From Suillus spraguei (lineage: Eukaryota > Basidiomycota > Agaricomycetes > Boletales > Suillaceae), in contig JABCPU010000046.1 in assembly GCA_016800925.1 (NCBI GenBank), positions 186,001-250,000 on the forward strand: a stretch of 64,000 nt of DNA, given 5' to 3'. The translations under genes and the position numbers were made by a program. The notes under the pieces are model-generated. The model saw nothing but the letters and a program-made list of their open reading frames with translations, made no database searches and was not told where the DNA came from. Positions 10,537-21,777 of the stretch are shown piece by piece. Each line of letters starts with the position of its first letter. Positions within the stretch are counted from its first letter, which is position 1.

Positions 10537-11742
10537 TTACTGAAAGACGGCGACGTAGTTGATAACCCACTTGGCATCTACGACAGAGAAATGAGCAGTG
10601 CGAAGGGATTCTGCGTCCGGTGAAGACTTACCGACGTAGTTGGAAGCATCGGCAACCATATCTGTGCACTTTCCTGGGCATCCAGATGACGCGTATGCAC
10701 TACTACCTGCCCAACCGCCACAGATAGTAATGTCAATGACCATCTGGTGGTTGTAGAAGTTGGCTGAGATGTCGCAGGTTTGTGCAGACCAGAAACCAGA
10801 CGGAGTACCCCAAGTAGAAGGTGTAGGTGATTGATTCGTGAGATCACTAGGAATATTATTGCGCTCGAAGTGCCACATGGACATGCCAGCAGAATTGTCC
10901 CATAGAAGAGCAAAGACACCGCCCCCCGCATTGTTGAAGCCATTCGCGAAAGACCTACCTCAGGAACCGTTAGGTTAATATTAACATACAAAAGAATAGA
11001 TACAAACGTCGTGCTACTATCCATGATGCTGCAGCCTGAGTCTGCAGTCTGGGTACTGTAACATTGGCTGTTGAGGACAGAGCCCGAATACTGGTTAGAA
11101 TGATTCGTATCGATGGTACAGGCGTTGCTTGTGCCACTATGGAGCGTCATCTGATTTTTTGCTTGGTTATTGATACCTTCGACAATGTCAATTTCACCCC
11201 CAGTTGGCCAGTTTGGTCCAACAGTCCAGAAGCTAGGCCATGTCGAACATCCGACGGGCATTTGAGCGGCGTCCATGACAAAGAGGCCCCCGTTGTAACT
11301 CTTTTGAGATGTAATACGGACACTGCAGCTTGGCTCAGTGCATAGATTACAGTAAAGACGGTTGTTACACACGAGTTACGATAGCCGCCGGCGGGAACGC
11401 TGCTGGTTGAATCAACAGCAAGGACCGTTGTGGAGCCGGAGACATATGCAAGTCCCTGAGCCTGTGCAGCTGTCTTGTTTTGGTAGATGACATTTCCATT
11501 AGTGGGGTCTGCGCCAGTATTGAAGATCCAATCACTAGGCAGATGGAAGACCATTAGCGAATTACAAGTTGAAACTAGATGGGTGGTACGTACTTGAAAA
11601 AACCTTCCCCTTGGTAAAAGTCTTGGACCGAGTAGGTTTTGGCAGCTGACCGTCTACCAGAGACAGGGCGGTGAAGCGAGTGAGCACCCACCAGGGTGGT
11701 CAATGGGAGAGTTGCTAGAAAGAGTGTATAAAAAGAATGCAT
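10537..11742 (-). CDS. GH16 family secreted beta-glucanase, copy 1
   Basis: GH16 enzymes cleave or remodel beta-1,3(4)-glucans of cell walls. The protein starts with a hydrophobic signal peptide (MHSFYTLFLATLPLTTLVGA), then TYSVQDFYQGEGFF, SDWIFNTGADPTNGNV, VRITSQKSYNGGLFVMDA, PSFWTVGPNWPTGGEIDIVEG, HSGTSNACTI, VFALLWDNSAGMSMWHFER and the end WVINYVAVFQ. GEIDIVEG holds the GH16 catalytic E-x-D-x-x-E residues. At least four introns separate these blocks, for example one between GEGFF and the SDW block, and one before the final DAKWVINY exon. Catalytic and structural blocks are intact, so it is probably functional. It is about 95% like the copy at 14859-16034 by eye, and shares that copy's promoter-side sequence. 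Substrate (laminarin type or lichenin type) cannot be told from sequence alone. Confidence 0.88.
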
Positions 11743-13003
11743 CACAGTCGCAATGTAAATGAGGGGGTCGTCCGAGACAGTGAAACAGCGGTGAAAGAGA
11801 AGGGGGATGGTTAATGGTTAATGGTTAATGCAACGCAAGTCGGCCATGGGTTTTTATTGTACTCGTAACACCAACCGAAAGTGGACCTGGTTGCTTCATG
11901 AACGTTGCATTACACTACTTCGCTTCAGCTAGCCGATCGAAGGGGATCAGTACTAGTAGTAGGTATTCGGGTCAGTCGCCTTCGGGATCTCACCGTAGGC
12001 GGCCTGATTAGTGCCTTGTCCTCAATTCAACCCCCACCTTTGTATCCCGGGAATTGTCTGATTCATATCTTTTGTAATGCAGCACTGTAAACAGAGTCGA
12101 TTCACGGCTAGAATGCTGGTTGAAGAAGTTTACTTGACCTCGGAGAACTAGTAGTAGTGAGAAGGGCCTAGACATTTTCATATATCACGTCATTGCAATA
12201 AGTAGTGTACTAATATATCGGTTACGGTATACTTATTTGTGACTGCACTATTTCGTCTATAGCACTCAATTTTGGAGTAATTTCTTAGCTACTTGACTGG
12301 GTATGTTCCACATATTATACTAGCCTAGCATATTCCAAGTGAAATAAAACAAAATGAGAAATGGTGGAGATCGTGTTTTCAGCCTGTATAGTATCACGTG
12401 CCCTGGATATCGGACATCAAGTGTGAGAGGATCGTGATTTCCGAGTCAACCACAGAATTTACCACCAGACCTAGCTACAATCTCCAGTTCCAGCCTGGGC
12501 AAGCACGGCGGGAGTGGGTCTTATCGTGGTCCAATTTTATTGCCCCTTTCTCCTCGTGGTTTGCCTTACTGTGGAGTCGCATTCGGAGTTCTCATCTTCA
12601 GCTACCACCATGACCTCGTTCATTGGTCGTCTTCCTTGTCATCTACATCCCATGTTCTTTCGGTCATTCGGCCCAAGGCGCACGGTTTTCTGAGAATTTC
12701 GCAGCCTCCTATCACGGCTGCGTGCTGGCATCAAGTTTGAGGTCGCGCATGTCCACGATGCCAACGCCGTCATTAGGATGAACTGGCTTTCTGCTTGGCA
12801 CGCGCACGCTGTTGGATGGGAAGACGAGACTCTCGTATCTAATCTACATTCTCATGTTCTTGGGGTGACCGACTGCATCTTTTTATTCTTGCTGATTTAC
12901 TTTTGTATTTTTAGAGACTTATTAGATTAGTGATGTTGAACCTGTTGAAGGTGGTCCCTCTGAATCATCTCAGTCGTCGTCCCTCGCTCGACGAAATATA
13001 ATA
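11743..13003. other. GH16 promoter region and dispersed repeat
   Basis: Positions 11820-12000 are the 5' flank of GH16 copy 1 and resemble 16080-16290, the 5' flank of copy 2, so the duplication included the upstream region. From about 12560 to 13000 the sequence resembles the repeat at 7600-8060 (shared words include GACGAGACTCTCGTATCTAA-type sequence and ATCATCTCAGTCGTCGTCCC). No intact gene was recognised. Confidence 0.45.
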
Positions 13004-13005
13004 TA

Positions 13006-14006
13006 CAGTACACTTTTTCATAATGCATGGCCCCATAATGCATAATTTTGATAATGCATCACCTTTGGGTGGGTCCCGTTGAGGGACGCGGGCAATATGC
13101 ATGCGAAACGCATAACGCATAAGCCTCCGGGCTGATTTATGCATTACGAGGCCGTGTTTGGGTCAGCATCAGTCACTGTCAGCACCTATACTAATGTAGT
13201 TTAGACTATCTAAAGTGCATAGCGGTGTCAAAATTTGTCTTTGTTCTCCTCTTGCATGTCCAATAAGACCCGCAAATTTGAAGGCAGTTATGGATGCCGA
13301 GGGTGACATAGCTACTGCACACGAAGCTGTTGGTACACTAGCTACTACTGCATCTCAACGAACTGGCCTCAAGATCCGGATTCCCGCATGGGCAAAGATA
13401 CCCACCCAAGTTACAACCCTCGAGATTGAACTCATGGATTCAGTTGGCGGTCTGAAGTCTCGTAACCGAATTTTTGGCGAGCCACCCACAATCGAAGAGC
13501 TTTTGGACCCTGTTGAAGAGAGGGAAGTTGGTGATCATGATTACGAGTTTCCAGGTGGGGACAACGAGATTGTCGAGGAAGTTCGAAGACAAATGGCAAT
13601 TGAGAGGGGGGATATCATGGAGGTGGATTCAGATAGCGAGGACGGCGACGAAGATGAAAACGCGACGCCGGAGTACACTTTCACGCAAGTATTCACGCTG
13701 TGCCAGCAACTCGAAGATGCTTGCCTTCAATTTGATGAACTCAAGCTCTCATTTGATCTCTCAAAACGGCTGCGGGCATTTAGGGCTTGTGTGCGCAGAG
13801 AAAAATTCGCGGAGCAAAGCAGATAACAATAGATTCGTACTTCGGCGGTAAATAGAAAATGATATGTTTTGTATTGCTCTCAGCTGTCACACTCTTGATG
13901 GAGGTCACATGGCATCACAATGTGTCACATATGTCACACAACTTGGTAATGCATAAGGGGTGATAATGCATAGCCTGGGAGGGGTCCCGACGTTATAAGT
14001 GTACTG
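13006..14006 (+). mobile_element. 1.0-kb pogo/Tigger-type DNA transposon derivative with TA duplication
   Basis: The element is bounded by inverted ends CAGTACACTT (13006-13015) and its complement ending at 14006. TA lies on both sides (13004-13005 and 14007-14008), the target-site duplication typical of the Tc1/mariner-pogo group. Inside each end are repeats of TAATGCAT/ATAATGCAT: three on the left within 60 bp and two on the right at about 13950-13975. These are possible transposase binding sites. The only coding content is a transposase C-terminal fragment. It lies between GH16 copies 1 and 2, in the repeat DNA that precedes the second copy's 3' flank. Confidence 0.75.
13290..13826 (+). 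pseudogene. C-terminal fragment of a pogo/Tigger (DDE_1) transposase
   Basis: An uninterrupted frame from MDAEGDIATA to REKFAEQSR (about 178 aa) resembles the tail of fungal pogo/Tigger transposases. It has the acidic stretch DPVEEREVGD, GGDNEIVEEVRRQMA, EVDSDSEDGDEDE, and a helical end (CQQLEDACLQFDEL...LRAFRACVRREKF). The CENP-B-type DNA-binding domain and DDE catalytic core are absent, so it cannot act alone. The frame also extends upstream to 13215. The family assignment is from remembered resemblance and the pogo-like ends of the element. Confidence 0.6.
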
Positions 14007-14858
14007 TACTGCAATGGGTAGGCTATAAGCTGTGCGACTGTCCAAACTCGAAAGTCTGACAAAGGTCATCTACGCTAATGGACAGTGAAATATCGTCAGT
14101 GATGAGCAGGCTCAAACCTGTGTTGCACAGCGTACTTCTCGCGATCGCAAGACTCCGCAATCTGACTTCTTGTGAAATGACCTTGTAATTAAATGAATGC
14201 ACCAAACACACCAGAGCTCATTCGCTAATTGCATCGTTGCCACGGATCGAAACCACCTTGAATATCGTGCTTTTTACGCAAGCTGGGCATGGGCATCTGT
14301 TGTATGATAGCAGAATGATAAACTTACGTTCCGAGACCACCAGGAGAAGACATTGATCTTATAATCATCAGGCACATTGATCAGTGAACGCATGAGTCCT
14401 TACATAAAGTTGTTCATGTCGCAAGCTTCTATTTCTTGATCGTGAAATGATTGTCGATGAATGACAAATTATAATAAGTAGCGAACGTCGGAACCTGAAA
14501 AAGACAAACGAGACTCAGTCTGAATAGAAAAGACTCTGATATTCGATGCGAGGCCCACGAGGGACTAGGGTAAACGTTGGTAACAATCCAGTATGATGAG
14601 TGCAGTGATCTCACCTCAGTTTGAAAGGGAAAGACAAAGGGTACGACAACTATGTACCTATCCGTGTTAGCAATGATGAAACCATGGGTATGCTATTGTA
14701 CAATTTGTACGTGTGGGTAATAAGTGATCGCGCAAATAAACCAAACCAATGAAGAATAATAGCACAACTCTGTTACGTCCAAATATCCGACCAATGATGC
14801 AAACTCTAATGTTCAAGATGTCTAGTATAGGGCCCCCGTCCCAAACACAAAAAAACGG
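14007..14858. other. Duplicated 3' flank of GH16 copy 2
   Basis: This stretch holds no intact gene. From about 14090 it resembles 9930-10530, the 3' flank of GH16 copy 1, including words such as cttctcgcgatcg and ttgtaattaaatg. This supports one tandem duplication that copied gene and flank together. Confidence 0.5.
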
Positions 14859-16034
14859 TCAAGACTGAGGCTGATAGACAGCGACGTAGTTGATAACCCA
14901 CTTAGCATCTACGACAGAATAATGAGCAGTGCGAAGCGATCCAACATCCGGTGAAAACTTACTGGCGTAGTTAGAAGCATTGGCAACCATATCTGTGCAC
15001 TTTCCTGGGCACCCAGATGACTCGTATGCACTACTACCTGCCCAACCGCCGCAGATAGTGGTATCAATGACCATCTGGTGGTTGTAGAAGTTGGCTGAGA
15101 TGTCGCAGGTTTGTGCAGACCAGAAACCAGACGGAGTACCCCAAGTAGAAGGTGTGGGTGATTGATTCGTGAGATCACTAGGAATATTATTGCGCTCGAA
15201 GTGCCACATTGACATGCCAGCAGAATTGTCCCATAGAAGAGCAAAGACACCGCCCCCCGCATTGTTGAAGCCATTCGCGAAAGACCTGCCCCAGGGACCG
15301 TTAGGTTGATACTAACACACAAAAGAATAGATACAAACGTTGTGCTACTATCCATGATGCTGCAGCCTGAGTCATCTTGCTGGGTGCTGTAACATTGGCT
15401 GTTGAGGACAGAGCCCGTATACTGATCAGAATCACTCGTATCGATGGTGCAGGCGTTGCTTGTGCCACTATGGAGCGTCATCTGATTTTTTGCTTGGTTA
15501 TTAATACCTTCGACAATATCAATTTCACCGCCAGTTGGCCAGTTTGGTCCAACGGTCCAGAAGCTAGGCCATGTCGAACATCCGACGGGCATTTGAGTGG
15601 CGTCCATGACAAAGAGGCCCCCGTTGTAACTCTTTTGAGATGTAATACGGACACTGCAGCTTGGCTCAGTGCATAGATTACAGTAAAGACGGTTGTTACA
15701 CACGAGTTACGATCGCCACCGGCGGGAACACTGCTGGTTGAATCAACAGCAAGGACCGTTGTGGAGCCGGAGACATATGCAAGTCCCTGAGCCTGTGCGG
15801 CCGTCTTGTTTTGGTAGATGACATTTCCACCAGTGGGGTCTGAGCCAGTGTAGAAGACCCAATCACTAGGTAAATGGAAGACCATCAGCGAGATACAAGT
15901 TGAAACCATATAAGTGGCACATACTTGAAGAAATCTTGCCCCTGGTAAAGGTCTTGGACCTCGTAGGTTTGGGCAGCTGCCTGTCTACCAGTAACCAGGA
16001 CAGCTGCTAGAAAGAGTGTGTAGGAAGAATGCAT
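14859..16034 (-). CDS. GH16 family secreted beta-glucanase, copy 2
   Basis: Same role and exon plan as copy 1. It begins with MHSSYTLFLAAVLVTG (signal peptide); another ATG lies in frame 12 bp upstream at 16046. Then come TYEVQDLYQGQDFF, SDWVFYTGSDPTGGNV, VRITSQKSYNGGLFVMDA, PNWPTGGEIDIVEGINNQ (catalytic E-x-D-x-x-E), LLWDNSAGMSMWHFER, CDISANFYNHQMVID and the end INYVAVYQPQS. Compared with copy 1, the N-terminus after the signal peptide is shorter, lacking the SLHRPVSGRR-like stretch. The C-terminus ends PQS because the stop codon differs. The frame is intact. The close similarity to copy 1 points to a recent duplication. Confidence 0.87.
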
Positions 16035-18388
16035 AACAGTCAGCATGGCGGTCGTCCGAGACAATGAAACAGTAGTGAAATAGAAGGGGAATGGTTGATG
16101 CTACGCGAGCGGGCCATGGGGTTTTATTGTGCTTGTAACATTAAATTTGGTGACGTTCGCCGTTGGACCTCGTTGCTTGATGAAGGGCCTAAGATTGCAT
16201 TCTGTTATCTCGCTTCGGCTAGCCGAGGGAAGGTTGTTCCTTCGTATTCGGGTGAGTCACCTTCGGGACCTTACCGCGGGTGACCTGATTAACATCAGTG
16301 CCTTGTCCTCAATCCAATCACTACATTTGTCTCCCAGCATCTGTTTGTTTCGTATCTATGGTAGTTTCAGCACTGTAAATGAGAGGAGATCAAATATTCA
16401 CAGCTAGAATGCTAGCTGAAAGAGTTTACTTACTAGCTTAGAGAACTAGTGGGGAGATATTTTCATATATCGTTGCATCGTAATGTATGGGAAAGAGTTT
16501 CGTCACATTGGAAGATGAAGCAATATAAATCCACCGCAATCAGCGTAATCGCGAGTGAACATCGACTCACTGGTTCACTGATCGGACCCCACTGGAGTCC
16601 TCGTGACTCCTCGAAGCTCAATTTGGGCTATGAAGCATTATTACCGCAGCGTTAAATTAGCTCAAATCAAACGGGTTTCCCTTTCTGAAAGTCCAGGCAG
16701 GTTTTGTTGGGAGTGGCACAAATACTATAAAATCTATTTTGAACTGCGAAGACCGCACAGTTACTAGTGCAGTACGATACGGTACGTTCCGGCGTCGTAT
16801 GATGTGGTTCTAACTCGTGTTTTAGTTACCTTATTTTGAATTGTTAAGACGTACATTATGTATCACAGGTTCTGGCATGTAGCATTTCTAGCGCAGAGTT
16901 GAGAGCGGCAGCCCAACTGCAGCAAAAGCTAGAGGCTTGGATGGAACCGAATAGCAGACGTACGTGAAAATGAATCGTAACCACGACAACTGCCAATACT
17001 GAGTGGAACCAGAAGGTCGCTGTGCATCTGTGAGTATGCATCTGGGCCATCGTTGGTTCTTGCGTTGTTAATTTACCCCACTGTAACGCGTCACTTGGTG
17101 GTTAGGTTCGTAGAGATCTAAAAATACTTTCATTACATAATGGTTTTTCCCTGTACCTTAAGAGAGCGGTGGCAAAGCTGGAGGGCAGGTCGGGCATTGA
17201 AAATACCTCGACATTCACCTTCGCAGTGTGCGAGCGGAATTTTAAAAAGTGGTGTGAGTTGGATTCCCATGAGCAACGCATCGAGCGAAAGTTGTCTTAA
17301 CTAGGGGTTTCGTAATGTACCAATCGGTAATTTGAAAGTCCACCAAAGTCCGCCGCCTGCCGCTTGGCAGCGGATATTACACCGGACCTTTCTATGCCGG
17401 TGGCGCATTTCAGCCCGTATGTTTCATCATCTCCTGCAGCAACCTGTCCATACCCATCATTCCGCCGTACACCATGGATATGAAATCAATAGATGCATCA
17501 TCAGCTCCACTGATACCCAAGTCAAAGTTCCGCCCGCATTGCGCAAAAGTTTGAGCTCGTCTACGCCGCCGACTCCGACACCATATGATACATAGGCACA
17601 GCGCCCGATGTCGCTATCTGATCGGACGTCACGATCTAATCAGAGAAGATTGTTGACTTTGCAATTGCGGCGGTGGGACGCCGTATGGTGATCCTTCTGT
17701 CGAATTGGTCGATGGCGAGGACACTGAGATATCCCAGTGGAAGAAAAGTCCAGTACTGGTGAACGATTCAGAGTCGACTGAGGTGAATGATGATCGAAAA
17801 AAGTGAGACTTCAACAGCGTTAAAAATGTGACAGTAGTAGGGATCGACACCACAACTCTGAATCGCTGACATTTGAAGTTGATAAATTTCAGTTCCAGAT
17901 CAAGACTGCGACCTTTCATCGTCGCCCAGCGCGTTCTTCTTGTTCTCAGATAGATCTGAAAACTTCCCATGGAACGTGCAATCTGAAACAAGCAGGATGG
18001 TTACGTCCCAGGTGATAACAAGTTCCGACAAACACTTATTTGCTTGCACGGAGCTCTTTAGAGTTAGTACGTCGGGATTTGAAATAATTTCAGTAGAGCG
18101 GCGCACCCACAGATTCCAGAACATATGCCATGATGATTGATACTACATACAAGCCTTATGTATTCCGAGTGACTAATCTAATCATTCGTAAGTAGCGCAT
18201 AGATGTTTACATCACTGACTCCTCGAAATGCGCAGCAAGTAAGAAGACGACCAGCGCAGTATGTACAAACGGATGAAACTTAAGAATAGATCTAAATGAT
18301 GATGTGCTGTAATGAGAGCAAGGTACAGTGTAGATGTAACGTGATGCGATGCGATGCGATGTAAATGATGAAGGTTTAAGACGAAAGT
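16035..18388. other. Gene-poor spacer between GH16 copies 2 and 3
   Basis: About 2.35 kb. 16080-16290 is the duplicated GH16 promoter-side region. Open frames at 16856-17050 (-), 17332-17595 (+) and 17629-18124 (-) have no recognised domains and conflict with each other. A minus-strand series around 17330-18140 could be a decayed gene but I cannot name it. Confidence 0.35.
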
Positions 18389-19631
18389 TCATTGGAAGAC
18401 AGCAACGTAATTGATAACCCACTGGGCATCTAGAACAGAATCAAAGAAGACTGAGCGATGCGACATAAAACAAATATCCCAAGAAAACTTACCGACGTAG
18501 TTGGTAGCGTTGGCGACCATTTCTGAGCACGTTCCTGGACATCCAGAGCTGGAGTATGAACTACCCGCCCAATTGCCACAGATAGTAGTGTCAATGACCA
18601 TTTGGTGATCGTAAAAGTTCGCTGATATGTCACAACTTTGTGCAGACCAAAAACCAGCTGGAGTGCTCCATGTGGAAGGGTTGGGCGTTTGGGCCGTAAG
18701 ATCGGCAGGGATTTCAGAACGAGCAAAGTGCCACACCGACATGCCAGAGGAGTTGTCCCAAAGGAGTGCAAAGACACCGCCCTCTGCATTGTTGAAGCCA
18801 TATCCAAAAGACCTGTCACAAGGACACATTAGGTCCCAGCTGACGCATAAGAAAAATATGGGATGCGAACCTTGTGTCCGTGTCCTCGACGGCGCAGCCT
18901 GCATCCGCACTTGCGGAGCTGTAGCAGTCAGTCCCGAGGACCTGGCCAGTAAACAGTTCGGAACTATTATTTGACTTTTTGATCATACAACTTTGGCTAG
19001 TGCCACTGTGAAGCGTCATCTGGTTTGTCGCCTGGTCATTCACGCCCTCGATTATGTCGATTTCACCCGCCGAGGGCCAGTTCGGGCCAACGGTCCAGAA
19101 ACTGGGCCATGTAGAACAACCGACAGGCATGTTCGAGGCGTCAATGACAAATAGACCACCGTTGTAGCTCTTCTGAGATGTGATACGAACGCTGTATTCC
19201 TGATAAATACTCATAAATCATGATGAACACAGGCATTACGCACGAGTCACGATTGCCCCCGGGAGCAACGGTGCTGGTTGAATCAACTGCAAGGACCGTC
19301 GAATTATCGCAGTCGTTGACATATGCGAGCCCTTTGGACTGTGCGTTCGACTTGCTTTGGTAGTTGACGTTGCCACTAGTGGGGTCCGGGCCAGTGAAAA
19401 AGTCCCAATTACTAGATAGATAATTAACCAAGTTCCGCGTTGAAATTGGAGATGCACGTACTTGAAGAAATCCTCCCCCTGATAAAAGTCTTGAACTTGG
19501 TAAGTTTTGTCCGCAAACTGTCTACGGCCAGCAGTACGGCGGTGGCGCGCGTGCGCGCGCGACTGGTGATGAGCACCAACCAGGGTGGTCAACGAGAGAG
19601 CCGCTAGAAAGAGCTTAGAAAGAGTGTACAT
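18389..19631 (-). CDS. GH16 family secreted beta-glucanase, copy 3 (diverged)
   Basis: Glucan-active GH16 enzyme, more distant from copies 1 and 2. It starts MYTLSKLFLAALSLTTLVGA (signal peptide) with a His/Arg-rich propeptide-like stretch. Then come TYQVQDFYQGEDFF, NWDFFTGPDPTSGNVNY, VRITSQKSYNGGLFVIDA, PNWPSAGEIDIIEGVNDQ (catalytic residues present), FGYGFNNAEGGVFALLWDNS and the end AQWVINYVAVFQ. One intron runs from a GTTCGC donor after EDTDTR to an ACAG acceptor before SFGYGF. The last intron (GTAAGT donor) restores NYV-DAQWVINY. All visible blocks are intact. It stands alone in its flanks; its 5' side has no clear similarity to the promoters of copies 1 and 2. Confidence 0.87.
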
Positions 19632-20638
19632 CGTGAAGCAAAAGAAAGTAAGGGCAAGCAGTCGTTCAAAAGATTAAACGAAAGGAGTGAAGCAGCAGCG
19701 AAATTTAAAGAGAGAGACGTGGAAAGTGGAATAAAGAAACGTTGATGTGGTCGCTCAAGGGCTGTTTAAAGCATCAAAAGCAGCAGTTTTACGGACCTCG
19801 TTGCTGCGTGCAGCCACACTGCATTACCTTGGGATCGCCTCGGCCACATTCGGCGACCTTATAAAAATCAGGGCGCTAAATGTTTCAGCCTTTTGTCCTC
19901 GATCCTTCCTTCACTTTCGTTGTATTCTAAGACGGGTTAGTCGATCCGCTTGTAGACGTTAACGTTCGCTCCAAAACATGCGGTTGAATGATGTAAATCA
20001 GAAGTCAAAGAAGAAAGTAACACGCACCATCATGATAATGCTGAAGACTGCTTTAAGCTCAGGAAGTCTAATTAAGTTTTCCCCGCCTAAATTTAGTACA
20101 CATTCTCACGGGGTACATAGACTAAATTTACAATCGGTTTTGTTTGTTTACATAAACCATTGTATTTATTGTAGAACAGGTGTATACCAAACGTGCAGAG
20201 GGACATTAACGCACTGCAGTTGCGAGAAGGCTAACTTCAGACAGGTGCAAGCCATTCATAGGTAGGAGAATCTCTCAGAAGTCACAGTTAGTTCAAGGCC
20301 TTGATGAGCTGAGAAGGGACAACTGGACGCTTAACTCCACTGTGTGATTAACACCCATGATAGACTTAACCAGAGGCCACCTAACTCCATTGTATTCTTC
20401 CAAAGCGGGCCGGCTTATCTCTGCCCAATGTGTATGGCCATAAAAGTCCACTATATTGGCTACCCAATCGTAGCCTGTGTCGTCTTTGAAGCTTATAGGT
20501 GTTCGAATGGCGGTGGTCTGCTTACCATGTTCCGTATGCTTCTTGGACTTGGCATAATAAAGCGGTCATTAAGATCCTCACGTATAACAGATTACTGCTT
20601 ACAGATGTAGATGTAATAATAAGGGATCGAGCCCAATG
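19632..20638. other. Spacer between GH16 copy 3 and the GH16 pseudogene
   Basis: About 1.0 kb with small open frames and no recognisable gene. The 5' part is the promoter region of the minus-strand copy 3. Confidence 0.35.
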
Positions 20639-21777
20639 TTACTGGTAGACGCCAACGTAATCGATGACCCACTTGGCATCTAACAGAACGTTGAAAGAGA
20701 AATGGTTCGACATCCTGTCAAACCTATCAACGTAGTCAGTAGCATCGGCACCATATCTGAACGCCTTCCTGGTAAACCAGATTGGGCGCAGGCATTATCA
20801 CCTGCCCAGTTGCCGCAGATAGTAGTGTTGATAATCATCTTGTAATCATAAAAGTTGGTCGTCATGTTGCATGTTTATGAATATCAGGATGCGGCTGGAA
20901 TGCTTCATGCGGAAGGCTTAGGCGTTTGGGATATGAGATCCACAGGGATGTCAGCGCGAGCAAAGTGATATGCCATCAGCGTTGTCCTAGAGAAGTGCAA
21001 AGACACCGCCATCTGCATTGTTGAAACCATATGCCCTATCGCACAGAAGCATGATGTCCCCGTTGGCACAGAGATAAGCATGATACAAGCCTTGTGTCCG
21101 TGTCCTTGACGCCGCGGCCTACGTCCGCGTGTTTGTTGCTGCAACAGTTGGTCCCTGTGGCCCGTGAACTGGGTACTATTGGCTTTTCGTTGGTCGAAGT
21201 TTGTTGTATGAAGTATCGGTTTGTGTCCTAATCATTCACACCCTCCATGGACTAGTTCGGGTCAACAGTCCAGAAACTAGGCCATGTAGAACAACCTACA
21301 GGCATGTAGGAGGCGTCAAAGATAAAGAGACTGCCGTTGTAGCTCCGCTTATGCATGCTGCAACTGTAACGGGGCTCATAGATACAATGAACACCGTCAC
21401 GGTCTTTACACACGAGGTATACTGGCTGCCGGTAGAAACGGTGCGAGTTGTCGCAGTCGTTGACATATGCAAGTCACTTAGACTGCGCGTCTGATTGGCT
21501 GTGGTAGATGACATTTCCACGAGTGGGATCCGAGCCTGCGACGAAAATCCAGTCACTAGATGATGGAGAACAATCAACAAAGTCACCAGTTGGAATTAGA
21601 TAGGTGTACATCCTGGATGAAATCCTCTCCGCGATATAAATCTTCTATCATGTAGGTTTCACCGGCAAGTTGTATATGAGTTGTAGTGCGGCGGTGACGT
21701 GAGTGCCAGTAATGTTCACCATCAACCAAGGCGGTGAACGGGGGAACCGCTAGAAATAGCTTAGAGCAAGGGTGCAT
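20639..21777 (-). pseudogene. Decayed GH16 glucanase, copy 4
   Basis: The exon order matches copy 3: MHPCSKLFLAVPPFTALV, TYMIEDLYRGEDFI, DWIFVAGSDPTRGNV, YNGSLFIFDASYMPVGC, PSFWTVDPN, and an intact end AKWVIDYVGVYQ with stop at 20639-20641. It is broken in several places. After PSFWTVDPN there is a stop, and the segment equal to WPSAGEIDII, which holds two of the three catalytic acids, is missing. More stops and frameshifts follow in the middle. No product with GH16 activity is possible. It shows loss within the same tandem family. Confidence 0.85.

Noticed and set aside
17332..18140. Possible gene between GH16 copies 2 and 3
   Set aside because: Frames on both strands are short, mutually exclusive and without a recognised motif, and no convincing splice chain was found.
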